A DNA stretch of 64,000 bases from Hyphomicrobiales bacterium (GCA_021775415.1 JAJFHV010000021.1:62001-126000); one strand, 5' to 3'. Shown: positions 36,064 to 45,386, numbered from the stretch's first letter. Notes: generated from the sequence alone by a model not told the origin. Program-made: numbers and translations.

Positions 36064-36090
36064 TTTCATGAAAAATCATTTTCATGAAAA
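36064..36090. promoter_or_regulatory. paired palindromic operator for the XRE-cupin regulator
   Basis: Two perfect 10-bp palindromes TTTCATGAAA lie at 36064-36073 and 36080-36089, 16 bases centre to centre; the second extends to 12 bp. They sit just upstream of the regulator start at 36015, the natural place for an autorepressor. Confidence 0.7.
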
Positions 36091-36205
36091 AATCAAGAGA
36101 AATTTCACGGACAGAAGATAATCCAGACTGATGTTACCCTGGTGATATTGGCGAACCGAAAGTCTGGACCTGGTTAATCAGGTCGGTGCAACCTCAAACC
36201 CAAAA

Positions 36206-36234
36206 CTAAAAACACCGGCCTGGAGCCGGTGCTT
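36206..36234 (-). terminator. rho-independent terminator
   Basis: On the minus strand CACCGGC-TCCAG-GCCGGTG is followed by TTTTTAGTTTT. It ends the DUF1508 gene at 36264-36629 and insulates the methyl-amine operon promoter region. Confidence 0.8.
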
Positions 36235-36263
36235 TCAAGTTTCAATTTAATAGAAACTGATGC

Positions 36264-36629
36264 TCAGGTCTCGTCCTCGGTTGGTGCGCCCAGGCAGTTG
36301 CTCGAAACCGATTCAGCACATTTTATCGCATTGACCTTTGTTGTGTAGGTTTCGCTTCGGACCATGGTTTCGCCGTTGGAAGCCACAAACCGGTTGAAGA
36401 ATTCACCATTCTTTGCTTCGACGATTTCCCACCGGTAACCGGAACCCTCTTTGCCCTTGCTCAAATCGGCAAGTGGTGCGCCGGGCGTGTTCTTTTTCAT
36501 GGAATCGATGCAATTTTGAGCGCTGGATTTGGCCTTGTAGTTTTCGGACCAAACCATGATTTCTGAATTGTACAGAAACTGAACGCGGAACTGATCATTG
36601 GCTCCTGACACTATTTTGAATTTATGCAA
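36264..36629 (-). CDS. DUF1508 (YegP-like) two-repeat protein
   Basis: A 121-residue protein of two tandem DUF1508 units. The first begins HKFKIVSGANDQFRVQFLYNSEIM and the second YRWEIVEAKNGEFFNRFVASNGETM; each has the motif SENY or SETY followed by an Ala/Cys-rich helix. The best start is TTG at 36629, preceded by a strong GGGGG ribosome site; an in-frame upstream ATG lacks one. E. coli YegP has the same two-repeat plan; biochemical function is unknown. Cytoplasmic, no signal peptide. Confidence 0.85.
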   Translation of the reverse strand: MHKFKIVSGANDQFRVQFLYNSEIMVWSENYKAKSSAQNCIDSMKKNTPGAPLADLSKGKEGSGYRWEIVEAKNGEFFNRFVASNGETMVRSETYTTKVNAIKCAESVSSNCLGAPTEDET

Positions 36630-36740
36630 TTTTTTCCCCCTTATAGAGTAATTGAGATTTTGGCGTTTCACACTACACCGATTCTCCGCAGGATTGCCAT
36701 GCCCTCCTTACGATGGGGAAGGCTAGCGCAAATTTCTGGA

Positions 36741-37685
36741 TCAGGTTGAGAGTGCAGCCCCGAGCAGGGTGAGCCCCAACAAAAACACCAATCCTGCACC
36801 GGCAATCTCGATTGTACTGTGTACGTTTGCGGAAGCTGAACCGGATTTGCTCATCCGTTCCGCCAGCGATTTGGCGCTAACTGCCAGCAATGCGAGTGCG
36901 GAGACCGTTATGCCTGTGCCGAGTGCCATCGCAAAAGTGGACAGAATTCCTGCCACATACAATCCATTGAGGAAGGCAAAGGTTAGTACGACAATTGCTC
37001 CTGTACAGGGCCGGATACCGACCGCCAGTATCGCACCCACTGCGTCACGCAGCGGCAAATCACCCTGCAATCTGGCGGGATTCGGTGCATGGTGATGACC
37101 ATCGTGATCATGATGGTGTGCATGGCTGCAACCACGGCCAAAAATCTTTGTGTAAAGCAACCATGCACCGAGCAGGGTTATGAGCACGTAGCTCGTAATC
37201 TCCAGAAACGAAGCGACATTGCCCGAGCGCAATCCCATGCCGCGCAGAAACAAGGTCAGGGCGGCAATCAGGGCAATCGCAACGATTGCCTGCAGGAAGG
37301 CAGATGCAAAGGACAGGATGATCCCACGTTTTGCGGCTACTTCATTGGCCAGCATGTAGGATGAAATTACCGCCTTGCCGTGGCCTGGGCCGGCGGCGTG
37401 GAAAATGCCATAGGCAAAGCTCACGCCAACCAGCAGCAGAACACCACCATTTCCGGCGCGCATTTGTTTCAGGGCTTCGGTCAGTGTTTGATAGAATGCC
37501 TTTTGCTGCTGCTGGATCCAGAAAAATGTTCCTGCAAACCAGCCGGTTGGCCGCACCGCCTGTTCGGAACCACCAATGCCGAGCGAGTTTTGCGCCTGGG
37601 CAACATCAATGCCAGACATAACCGCTAGCACGCTTGCGGAAACGAAGAAGACAATCAGAGGCACGCTCAGCTCTGGGCGCCGCAT
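36741..37685 (-). CDS. NicO-family nickel/cobalt transporter
   Basis: A 314-residue inner-membrane protein of the NicO/RcnA family. The N-terminal hydrophobic segment is followed by GIFHAAGPGHGKAVISSYML, the family signature with metal-binding His. A His-rich cytoplasmic loop (CSHAHHHDHDGHHHAPN, about residues 186-202) comes next, and then AVGIRPCTGAIVVLTFAFLNG. These export or import Ni2+/Co2+. It overlaps the DUF1007 gene by 19 bases, a pairing common in alphaproteobacteria, and lies near the cobalamin genes, so cobalt is the likelier substrate. About six to seven helices. Confidence 0.92.
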   Translation of the reverse strand: MRRPELSVPLIVFFVSASVLAVMSGIDVAQAQNSLGIGGSEQAVRPTGWFAGTFFWIQQQQKAFYQTLTEALKQMRAGNGGVLLLVGVSFAYGIFHAAGPGHGKAVISSYMLANEVAAKRGIILSFASAFLQAIVAIALIAALTLFLRGMGLRSGNVASFLEITSYVLITLLGAWLLYTKIFGRGCSHAHHHDHDGHHHAPNPARLQGDLPLRDAVGAILAVGIRPCTGAIVVLTFAFLNGLYVAGILSTFAMALGTGITVSALALLAVSAKSLAERMSKSGSASANVHSTIEIAGAGLVFLLGLTLLGAALST

Positions 37686-38308
37686 TGAACCTCAATCCAG
37701 CTATAATACTCGTCACCCAAATCCGGTTTGTCCGGATTGGCGAAAAATGCCTCCGTCATTGTGCTCGGGTTGGTAAGGAGGCTGTCAAAATCAGGCACGG
37801 TAATTTCAATGGGGCACGCGGTTCCTGTCATTGTGATGGCAGTTTCGACAAAATCAAACGCTACGTAGAAGCTCGGGTCACTCACGGAAATTTTCAACGG
37901 TTTTTCAAGGACTGCAACCGGTTTTTCAAACATCATAGAATGGCGAAGTACCAACATGTTGTCATCAGTCAGCGTTGCTGTGATGGTTTCCGGTGCGAAG
38001 ATTGCTGCGATATCTGTGTCGATGCGAGTGGTGGTGAAGAAGTCATATTCCGCAATGTTTTCCTTGATGGTGTTGCCGACATCCATCAATTCTGTCTCAT
38101 CAAGGTTACCGTCGCCATTCGTGTCAAAGTCCAACATCACGGTTGAACTGAACAATTCATCAAACTTCCAAGTGTGATGGATGACAGTAAATTTACCAGC
38201 ATCATTGCGTTCAAGTTCAATTGCAGCAGTTACAAAAACGTGAGGGTGGGCCAAGCTGAAGCTGGTCATAAACATCAACAAAAGTGCGGAAAATATCAGT
38301 CGCAGCAT
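37667..38308 (-). CDS. DUF1007-family periplasmic protein (EF-hand-like loop)
   Basis: A 213-residue secreted protein of the DUF1007 (COG3683) family. The signal peptide covers about residues 1-20, and the mature N-terminus starts HPHVFV, the usual metal-binding entry of this family. An EF-hand-like calcium loop DFDTNGDGNLDE lies at about 60-71. A Cys pair (TGTACPIE and VQCGAQ) may form a disulfide. It is coupled by overlap to the NicO transporter. The known association suggests it supplies or captures the metal on the periplasmic side (inference). Confidence 0.88.
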   Translation of the reverse strand: MLRLIFSALLLMFMTSFSLAHPHVFVTAAIELERNDAGKFTVIHHTWKFDELFSSTVMLDFDTNGDGNLDETELMDVGNTIKENIAEYDFFTTTRIDTDIAAIFAPETITATLTDDNMLVLRHSMMFEKPVAVLEKPLKISVSDPSFYVAFDFVETAITMTGTACPIEITVPDFDSLLTNPSTMTEAFFANPDKPDLGDEYYSWIEVQCGAQS

Positions 38309-38467
38309 TTAAAGGGCCTCGGCTAAAGTTCGGTCGGTTTGTTATCACGATCTACCGGAAACGGAAACAAATTGCACGGACCAATCTGTTAAGTGGCATT
38401 GTCGGCGAAAATGTGATTGACGACATGCGTGTTGAAATTGTTGGTGGGTTCTGCGAAGCGTTTCACC

Positions 38468-39955
38468 ATGAAGGCAAAAGCAAAGGCATTGATGTTTCAG
38501 GGAACCGGTTCGGATGTCGGCAAGACCGTGCTGGTTGCGGGTCTTTGCCGGGCAGCGAAGCGCCGGGGCCTCAGGGTTGTGCCGTTCAAGCCACAAAACA
38601 TGTCAAACAATGCAGCGGTAGCCGCAAGTGATGATGGCGGTGGTGAAATTGGCCGGGGCCAGTGGTTGCAGGCGCTGGCCTGTGGGGTTGAACCGCATGT
38701 CCACATGAATCCGATCCTGCTGAAACCCCAATCGGAAATTGGCAGCCAGGTGATCGTGCAAGGCAAGGTTCGCGGCAGTGCCAAGGCTCGTGAATATCAA
38801 TCCATGAAATCTGAATTGCTTGCAGCAGTGATGGAAAGCTTCGAAGCGATTTCAAAGGATACCGATCTCGTGTTGGTTGAAGGGGCAGGGTCCCCGGCGG
38901 AAATCAACCTCAGGGCAGGCGACATTGCCAATATGGGATTTGCCAGCGAGGCCAAGGTGCCCGTGGTACTGATCGGTGACATCGACCGGGGAGGTGTAAT
39001 TGCCTCGATTGTCGGGACTCACACGATATTGCCGGAAGAAGACCGGGCAATGATTGCCGGGTACCTGATCAACAAGTTTCGTGGTGACGTATCGCTGTTT
39101 GACGACGGGTTACAGCACATTGAGGATTTTACCGGCTGGAAATCCTTCGGGACGCTGCCTTGGGTGGATGCGGTTTCGAAACTACCGGCGGAAGATTCCG
39201 TTGCACTCGATCGCCTGGGCAGAAGCGCGACAGGTAATTTCAAGGTCGTGGTTCCACTGATGGGCAAGATCGCAAATTTTGACGACCTTGATCCGTTGAG
39301 TGCAGAACCGGGTATCAATCTGGTGTTTCTGCGCAAAGGCGAGGCTTTTCCGGATGACGCAAATCTGGTGATCTTGCCAGGGTCCAAGTCCACAATTGCC
39401 GATCTGATTGAGTTTCGCGCCAATGGCTGGGAGAAGGGGCTCAAAGCCCACACCAAAAAGGGCGGTGTGGTGGTTGGCATTTGCGGTGGCTATCAAATGC
39501 TCGGGAATGTTGTGCGCGACCCGAAGAAGATTGAAGGTGACGTGGACGAGGTCAAAGGGTTGGGCCTGCTTGACGTGGAGACCGAATTGCTGCCGGTAAA
39601 GACTGTGCGCAATTATGAGCCAAACTCGGTTGAATTCGGCATGGAGCTTTCCGGTTATGAAATTCACATGGGCTACACGGATGGGCGTGATTGCGCCCGC
39701 CCGATGGTTGATCTGGATGGTCGACTGGATGGGGCGATTTCAAAGGAAGGCAATGTGCGCGGCTGCTATCAGCACGGGTTGTTCAGTAGTGATGCTTACC
39801 GCAAGGCATTCCTGAAGCAGTTGGGATTCGAAATGAGTGACACGTCCTCCTACAGCGGCGGCATTGAAGAAGCCTTGGATGAACTTGCCGAGGCGATTGA
39901 AGCAAATCTGGATGTGGACGGGTTGTTGAGGATTGCGGGTTCGATCCACAACTGA
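38468..39955 (+). CDS. cobQ: cobyric acid synthase CobQ
   Basis: A 495-residue glutamine-dependent amidotransferase that amidates the b, d, e and g carboxylates of adenosylcobyrinic acid a,c-diamide. The N-terminal ATP-binding domain has FQGTGSDVGKTVL and FKPQNMSNNAAV. The C-terminal class-I-like glutaminase domain has the nucleophilic Cys at about 338 in VGICGGYQMLG, EIHMGYT and a catalytic His near 434 in YQHGLF. The ATG at 38468 gives the standard N-terminus. It is separated from the other B12 genes here by the cupin and the 40.6-47.7 kb block. Confidence 0.96.
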   Translation: MKAKAKALMFQGTGSDVGKTVLVAGLCRAAKRRGLRVVPFKPQNMSNNAAVAASDDGGGEIGRGQWLQALACGVEPHVHMNPILLKPQSEIGSQVIVQGKVRGSAKAREYQSMKSELLAAVMESFEAISKDTDLVLVEGAGSPAEINLRAGDIANMGFASEAKVPVVLIGDIDRGGVIASIVGTHTILPEEDRAMIAGYLINKFRGDVSLFDDGLQHIEDFTGWKSFGTLPWVDAVSKLPAEDSVALDRLGRSATGNFKVVVPLMGKIANFDDLDPLSAEPGINLVFLRKGEAFPDDANLVILPGSKSTIADLIEFRANGWEKGLKAHTKKGGVVVGICGGYQMLGNVVRDPKKIEGDVDEVKGLGLLDVETELLPVKTVRNYEPNSVEFGMELSGYEIHMGYTDGRDCARPMVDLDGRLDGAISKEGNVRGCYQHGLFSSDAYRKAFLKQLGFEMSDTSSYSGGIEEALDELAEAIEANLDVDGLLRIAGSIHN

Positions 39956-39984
39956 CGCTGAAGAAAGCGCAAATTTCAAACAGG

Positions 39985-40491
39985 CTATTCGTTTGGCAGT
40001 CCCTCGTACACATAGTTGTCGGTCGATAGGTCGCCATGCCAGACATAGACCGACATGAACGCCAATTTGCCCGTACGGGTGGCATGTGGCATCATCGAGG
40101 GATGGTAGGATCGCGCACCAGGTGAAGAAAGTGCATAGGGTGCCGTGTCACGTTTCCAGCAGGCCTGTCCGGCAAGCATGATGAAAACTTCTTCTGCCGG
40201 GTGAGTTCGAATTCCATATTCGGAGTTGGGCAGCATGCCGTAAAGGCCCAATCGTACATCGTTGGATTTTACCAGCCCTCCGGGCCCCAACAGTTCCACA
40301 TGGGCCTTTGACCGACTGTGTTCGGTGTAAATCGGATCGCTTGAGGTTTGTGGTGGAGCCCAATTGAAAGGGCATTGCGAAATTAATGCACAAATCGGAT
40401 GGGCGCCGGCTTGTGCCATGACTTCCAGGAACGGATGCTGGAGTGGAGTGACATCACACATTGGGTCAGTATCGATGACCGCATTTTGCAA
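39985..40491 (-). CDS. DMSP-lyase-like cupin protein (copy 1; start uncertain)
   Basis: At least 168 residues of a cupin related by eye to the DddL/DddQ dimethylsulfoniopropionate lyase family. The metal site is IRTHPAEEVFIMLAGQACW (H, E, E pattern), with YHPSMMPHAT carrying the distal His; the Tyr found in the other copy's FYFPL segment is replaced here. The annotated TTG at 40491 has no good ribosome site. The frame stays open to 40581 and reads LKSLFAELTEVFSGSRAIETRARD, resembling the N-terminus of the paralogue at 54514, so translation probably begins further upstream at a rare start codon. It converges on cobQ with a 29-base gap. Substrate not established. Confidence 0.72.
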   Translation of the reverse strand: MQNAVIDTDPMCDVTPLQHPFLEVMAQAGAHPICALISQCPFNWAPPQTSSDPIYTEHSRSKAHVELLGPGGLVKSNDVRLGLYGMLPNSEYGIRTHPAEEVFIMLAGQACWKRDTAPYALSSPGARSYHPSMMPHATRTGKLAFMSVYVWHGDLSTDNYVYEGLPNE

Positions 40492-40671
40492 TGCATCACG
40501 GGCACGGGTCTCGATGGCGCGTGACCCCGAAAATACTTCGGTCAGTTCAGCAAAAAGCGATTTCAGATGAATGAGTGCACCTCATTGGGTTCGGTACTAT
40601 CAAGCTTAAACACTAATTCGCAGATCAAAAATTTCAACCCGGATGAAACAGTTGGTGAACAGGTGCTTCCC

Positions 40672-42729
40672 CTAAACCAGCCCGCGTTTTTCCAGAAGAG
40701 CATCGGGTGTTGGCAATGCACCGCGGAAGGCGATGTAGGCCTGTTCAGGATCGACGGAGTCACCGGAAGAATAGATGTGTTTTTTGAGCCGTTCGGCGGT
40801 TTCCGCATCGAAAGCGTTACCCGCATCTTCAAAGGCCTTGAAGGCATCGCTGTCGAGTACGCCTGACCACATATAAGAATAGTAGCCGGCTGAATAACCA
40901 TCGCCGGAAAACACATGGGCGAAGTGGGGTGTCGCGTGGCGCATGGTGATTTGCTCAGGCATGCCAATGCGGTCAAGAATCTTTTGCTGGAATGCTTTCG
41001 GGTCGATGTCTGCTGCTTCTTTCTCATCCAGCGCGTGGAACGCCATGTCGACCAGGGCCGATGAGGTGAATTCCACATTGTCGAAACCGGAATTGAAATT
41101 GTCCGCGTTCAGTACCTTTTTAAGCAGTGTGTCCGGAATGGCCTCGCCGGTCTTGTGATGGATCGCGTATTTCGACAGGTTCTCGGGAACTGTCAGCCAG
41201 TGCTCATAAAGCTGTGAGGGAAGCTCCACCCAGTCTCGGGATACGGATGTGCCGGACACGGATGGAAAGCGCACATTGGAAAGCATGCCGTGGAGTGCAT
41301 GGCCGAATTCGTGAAATATGGTTTTTGCTTCATCAATTGAAATCAGAACCGGTTGGCCGTTCGGCGGTTTGGCGAGGTTCAGTGTGTTCATGATGATCGG
41401 CGTTGCGCCATCGCCCAGCTTGTGCTGTCTTTCAAGACCGCTCATCCAGGCGCCGGAACGTTTCGAGGCGCGGGCGAAATAATCGCCGGTAAACACCGCG
41501 ATGCGTTTTCCGGTCTTGTCGAGCACTTCCCAGACGTGCGCGCCCTCATGCCAGAGGGGAACGCTTTCGTGCTCTTTAAACTGAATGCCAAACAGCCTTG
41601 AGGCGGTGTCGAAGGCTGCTTCAATCATCTTGTCGAGCTGGAAGTAGGCTTTTACCTCGGCCTCATCGAAGGAAAACCGCTCGGTGCGCAGTTTCTCGCT
41701 GTAGTAGCGCCAGTCCCAGGGGGCGACCGCGTGGTTCTTGCCTTCCTCGGCGATCAGGCTGGCGAGGTCTTCTGCTTCCTTGCCTGCTTTTGCGGCGGCC
41801 TTTTCCCAGACGGTTTCGAGCAGGGCGTTCACATTGGCAGGCGTCTTCGCCATCGTGTCTTCAAGCTTGTAATCAGCATAGGTGGCGTAGCCAAGCAACT
41901 TTGCCTGGCTGGCGCGCAGGCGCACAATATCGGCAACGAGGCTGATGTTGTCGTGTTTGCCTTCACCGCGAGAGACCCAGGCCTTGAAGGTTTCTTCCCG
42001 CAATTCGCGGTTTTCCGCAAACGTCAAAAATGGCTCGATGATCGAGCGCGAAAGCGTGACGGCGTGTTTGCCCCTGTGGCCCTTTTCTTCTGCAGCCTGC
42101 GCCATAGAGGCAATCAGGAAATCCGGAAGGCCTGCAAGATCGGCCTCATCCTCGATCAGACGTAGATATTCTGCTTCATCGGCAAGGATGTTCTGACCGA
42201 AACCGGTACCAAGTTTGGCGAGTTTGGCGTTGATGCCAGCAAGTTGCTTCTGGTCTTTTTCATTGAGCTTGGCGCCGGAGCGGACAAATCCCTTCCAGTG
42301 TTGCTCAAGGACGCGCAAGGCTTCCGGGTCGAGATCAAGCGAGTCGCGTTGCTGGTAGATCGTATCGACGCGCTCGAACAATGCCTTGTTCATCGAAACC
42401 TTAGAAGAATGCTCGGCCATTTTGGGGGCGAGGTCGCGCTCCAGTGCCTGAATGGCGTCATTGGTGTGGGAGCCGGAAAGGTTGTAAAAAATCCGCGCAA
42501 CCTTGGAGAGTGCATCCCCGGCCAGTTCCAGCGCTACAATGACATTTTCAAACGTTGCTGGTTCCGCATTGTCGGCAATCGCGTCGATTTCCTCCAGATG
42601 GACCTCCAGTGCGTATTCGAAGGCGGGCGTAAAATCCTTGTTCTCAAACCGATCATAGCGCGGAAGCCCCAACGGACCATCCCAGTTGAAGAGGGCAGGG
42701 TTTACATTCGCGGGAAGTTTGGGAGCCAT
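40672..42729 (-). CDS. M3-family oligopeptidase
   Basis: A 685-residue zinc metallopeptidase of family M3 (oligopeptidase A / peptidyl-dipeptidase Dcp group). The catalytic motif FHEFGHALHGM places H473, E474 and H477, and the third ligand lies in the downstream helix region with ELPSQLYEHW. The C-terminal HFAHVFSGDGYSAGYYSYMW is a conserved substrate-binding segment with Tyr and His. Cytoplasmic: no signal peptide. It degrades short peptides. It is a single gene followed by the cupin on the same strand. Confidence 0.95.
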   Translation of the reverse strand: MAPKLPANVNPALFNWDGPLGLPRYDRFENKDFTPAFEYALEVHLEEIDAIADNAEPATFENVIVALELAGDALSKVARIFYNLSGSHTNDAIQALERDLAPKMAEHSSKVSMNKALFERVDTIYQQRDSLDLDPEALRVLEQHWKGFVRSGAKLNEKDQKQLAGINAKLAKLGTGFGQNILADEAEYLRLIEDEADLAGLPDFLIASMAQAAEEKGHRGKHAVTLSRSIIEPFLTFAENRELREETFKAWVSRGEGKHDNISLVADIVRLRASQAKLLGYATYADYKLEDTMAKTPANVNALLETVWEKAAAKAGKEAEDLASLIAEEGKNHAVAPWDWRYYSEKLRTERFSFDEAEVKAYFQLDKMIEAAFDTASRLFGIQFKEHESVPLWHEGAHVWEVLDKTGKRIAVFTGDYFARASKRSGAWMSGLERQHKLGDGATPIIMNTLNLAKPPNGQPVLISIDEAKTIFHEFGHALHGMLSNVRFPSVSGTSVSRDWVELPSQLYEHWLTVPENLSKYAIHHKTGEAIPDTLLKKVLNADNFNSGFDNVEFTSSALVDMAFHALDEKEAADIDPKAFQQKILDRIGMPEQITMRHATPHFAHVFSGDGYSAGYYSYMWSGVLDSDAFKAFEDAGNAFDAETAERLKKHIYSSGDSVDPEQAYIAFRGALPTPDALLEKRGLV

Positions 42730-43157
42730 GGGGAGGTGCCTTGTTGGGAGGTGATGCAGGATTTAAGAGATAGGTAATGGGGAAGGGAAATCAACCGGTG
42801 TGTTGGGTTTTGGTGATTGGGGAGCACCGGGCAATCGTTCCATGAATGTTCCTTGCCATCATGAAACAGGACAAGCTGCAGAGGATGTCCTGCCTGGCGC
42901 AACGGTAGCTTCGTGAACATTACGACTGTCAAAAGTCACTTGTATATTCATTTTGCGACAGGATTGACGAGTCCGCTTTGTGCCAAAAGCGGACATTTCA
43001 AAGTAACAAAACTAGTTTCGCATCTGTTCCAATGTCGTGCCAAGAACCATCCCATTTGTACCAAATTGAATTTACCCAAATTTCTGAATGATTTGTCGAA
43101 CACACCCTGCTTGATGTAATGTAGCGTCAGTTTCGCTATTCTTGAATTGGGAATGCC
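42730..43157. other. intergenic region with one palindromic repeat
   Basis: About 430 bases between divergent genes. The only structure found is the GTCCGC palindrome at 42971-42994. Short frames here overlap the repeat, lack ribosome sites and are not credible genes. Confidence 0.5.
42971..42994. repeat. GTCCGC-type palindromic repeat (GTGCCA loop)
   Basis: GTCCGCTTT and AAAGCGGAC are perfect 9-bp inverted arms around GTGCCA. This is the cleanest copy of the repeat family seen in the window. Confidence 0.75.
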
Positions 43158-44330
43158 ATGGATCGAAGATCTTTCAACAAGATCGTAGCGTCAGGAGCGC
43201 TGAACGGTACATTGGTTGGAACATTGGCCGGCTCTGCTACTCCGGCAGCGGCAAAGCCCCGCTATAACGGTCCGAATGTGGTTCTTATCCGGTTTGGTGG
43301 CGGGGTTCGGCGAAGGGAAACGATTGATCCTGACCATACCTATGCACCGTTTCTACGGCATGTGCTGGCAAAACGGGGAGTACTCATTCCCAATGTAACG
43401 ATTGCCCAACTCGACGGGGTTGATACCTCCCACGCGGAGGGTACGCTCAACATTTTGACTGGCCGGTATCTGGCCTACCGGGATACCGGGTCGAAGTTTT
43501 TTGAGGATCGACTGGAACCCACCCAACCGACCTTGTTTGAATACCTAAGAAGCGAATTTGACATTCCGTTTCATCAAGCGTTGCTTGTTAACGGCGAGGA
43601 CAGGCCACAGGAGGAGTTTTTTACTTATGGGGTGCATCGCCATTACGGTATCAAACATCGTTCAGAACTCCTTAGCCTCCACAGGTTCAAGCTGTTCAAA
43701 TTCGCCAGCATCCTGAAGGAGGGCAAGGCAAGTGAAACGGAACTTGTCGAAGCCCAAAAACAATACGACAAGCTGATTGCAGTGGACAAACGTGAATTCG
43801 CGCCACGGCAATCTGCAAAACTTGAAGAATTTTGGGCCAACTGGCGTGAACACTATGGTGATAGCGGTTTCAAGAACCCACGTGGTGATCGATTATTGAC
43901 GGCACTTGCCCTGCGGGCAATCTCCGAGTTGCAGCCACGTTTGTTGATGATCAATTACCAGGACCCGGATTATGTCCATTGGGGGAATGCCTCCCATTAC
44001 ACCAGAGCGATTGCGATCATTGATGAAGGTATTTCGCAACTTGTGAAGGCAACTGATGCCGATCCATTTTATCGGGGGCGGACTGTATTCGTAATCACGC
44101 CAGATTGCGGGCGGGATAACAATCCGTTGCTCAACATCGATTTTCAGCACCATTTCAACACCCGATCTGCACATGAGACCTGGGCGCTCGTTGCGGGGCC
44201 GGGAATCGAACGCGCAAAAATACTGGACAAGCCGATTGATCAAAGTGCCATTACAAAAACCGTTGCAGCGGTGATGGGATTTCATGCACGCGAGGCGGAG
44301 GGACTGGCAATTTCAGAGATTTTCACATGA
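43158..44330 (+). CDS. exported alkaline-phosphatase-superfamily protein
   Basis: A 390-residue protein with a Tat-like signal (MDRRSFNKI, then a hydrophobic Ala/Gly stretch ending around AAAK). The mature part resembles alkaline phosphatase/sulfatase-superfamily hydrolases: NVVLIRFGGGVRRRETID as the first metal region, GVDTSHAEGTLNILTGRY around the nucleophile position, NYQDPDYVHWGNASHYTRAI and FVITPDCGRDNNP for the second metal region, and a later HHFNTRSAHETW His cluster. Which Ser/Thr is the nucleophile cannot be fixed by eye. Substrate unknown (phosphate or sulfate ester). The downstream membrane protein is 39 bases away on the same strand. Confidence 0.8.
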   Translation: MDRRSFNKIVASGALNGTLVGTLAGSATPAAAKPRYNGPNVVLIRFGGGVRRRETIDPDHTYAPFLRHVLAKRGVLIPNVTIAQLDGVDTSHAEGTLNILTGRYLAYRDTGSKFFEDRLEPTQPTLFEYLRSEFDIPFHQALLVNGEDRPQEEFFTYGVHRHYGIKHRSELLSLHRFKLFKFASILKEGKASETELVEAQKQYDKLIAVDKREFAPRQSAKLEEFWANWREHYGDSGFKNPRGDRLLTALALRAISELQPRLLMINYQDPDYVHWGNASHYTRAIAIIDEGISQLVKATDADPFYRGRTVFVITPDCGRDNNPLLNIDFQHHFNTRSAHETWALVAGPGIERAKILDKPIDQSAITKTVAAVMGFHAREAEGLAISEIFT

Positions 44331-44369
44331 GCGCAATGAGTTCTGATATTATTACAATCGGTATGTGAG

Positions 44370-45296
44370 ATGTTCCTCCTCAAGGCAATCAAGAACCTGA
44401 TTTTTGGAACGGCGTGCTGTCTTACTCCAGTTACTGCGGTGATCGCGCTGGGTTGGCTGATGCGATACATGCGATCAGTTGCCCTCAATCGGTTTGAAGT
44501 GGACTACCCGGCTAGCGAGTCCATTGGCTGGATTATGGGTCCAAAGGGTCATGGTGTATTCTTGCGATGTTTCGGCGGGTTCTGCCGCAATATCATCGTC
44601 GGAATTGGAGGGGCCATGAGTTTGCTCTTGGTAACGCTGCCATTTACCGGTCTTTGGGCGCTTTCGTGGTGGGCCGGGTGGGAAAACTCGTTCAACAAGG
44701 GTTACGAACAGGCTTGGGTCGGTCCAGCGGTGGGGGTTACGGGTGTTGGCATAGGGCTGTGGGTAATGGCTCACCTGCCAATTGGCCTTGCGCACCAGGC
44801 TTCAGAAAATCGCTGGTTTGCGCTGTTTGAATTAAGACGGGTACGCCAGCTCGTCGGCCTTGCTGGTTGGCGCTATGTGATTTTGTCCCTGGCCACGGTA
44901 TTTTTTGCACTTCCCATATTTGCTGCGCGCGGCCTCCCGGTTTTTGCCGAAGGTATTATCCCCGGCTTTTCTGATTTTTCGGAGGCTAAGGTAGAACAAG
45001 TTTCCGGAGTAATCGCGGTGATAAAGGCAGGGTATGTGTTTTGCGCACTAGTGTTTTTGCGGCGATGGGCAGCACGAATTTATGCCGCTGCGGTCATTCG
45101 CTCCCGACGTGTGGTGCCGGAGTCAGGAATTGAAGATTCCAAAAAAGCGAATTGGTTTCTTAGAACGCCACATTTGGTGATCCTACTCATTATCTGGTTT
45201 GGATTTGTGGTGCTCATATTCTTCGGTCAGTTTCTTAACAACAGTTGGCTGTTTTGGATAAACCACCCCTTCCTCGTCCTCCCTTGGATGCCGTAA
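44370..45296 (+). CDS. multi-pass membrane protein of unknown function
   Basis: A 308-residue integral membrane protein with about six hydrophobic segments: near residues 10-32, 72-96, 112-134, 172-190, 215-232 and 272-292. A soluble stretch between the first two contains VDYPASESIGWIMGPKGHG. No transporter or enzyme signature is recognised. It directly follows the exported phosphatase-like gene, so the two may form a unit, for example a membrane anchor or partner. The right side borders the repeat-rich region. Confidence 0.7.
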   Translation: MFLLKAIKNLIFGTACCLTPVTAVIALGWLMRYMRSVALNRFEVDYPASESIGWIMGPKGHGVFLRCFGGFCRNIIVGIGGAMSLLLVTLPFTGLWALSWWAGWENSFNKGYEQAWVGPAVGVTGVGIGLWVMAHLPIGLAHQASENRWFALFELRRVRQLVGLAGWRYVILSLATVFFALPIFAARGLPVFAEGIIPGFSDFSEAKVEQVSGVIAVIKAGYVFCALVFLRRWAARIYAAAVIRSRRVVPESGIEDSKKANWFLRTPHLVILLIIWFGFVVLIFFGQFLNNSWLFWINHPFLVLPWMP

Positions 45297-45340
45297 CGAG
45301 ATGAAGCTTCTAAGAGATTCTTCCAAGCACCGGCACTTGG

Positions 45341-45370
45341 AGGTCCGTTTTACCCCCGAAAGCGGACCTT
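45341..45370. repeat. GTCCGC-type palindromic repeat (CCCCC loop)
   Basis: AGGTCCGTTTT, then ACCCCCG, then AAAGCGGACCT: 11-base arms with one mismatch. Same loop type as 27442 and 46281. Confidence 0.7.
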
Positions 45371-45386
45371 CACGCACACATTCACT

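Noticed and set aside
38309-38467. Cobalamin riboswitch before cobQ
   Set aside because: No B12 box or AGGGAA-type core was found in this stretch.
42913-43119. 68-codon plus-strand open frame
   Set aside because: Spans a palindromic repeat and has no ribosome site or domain.
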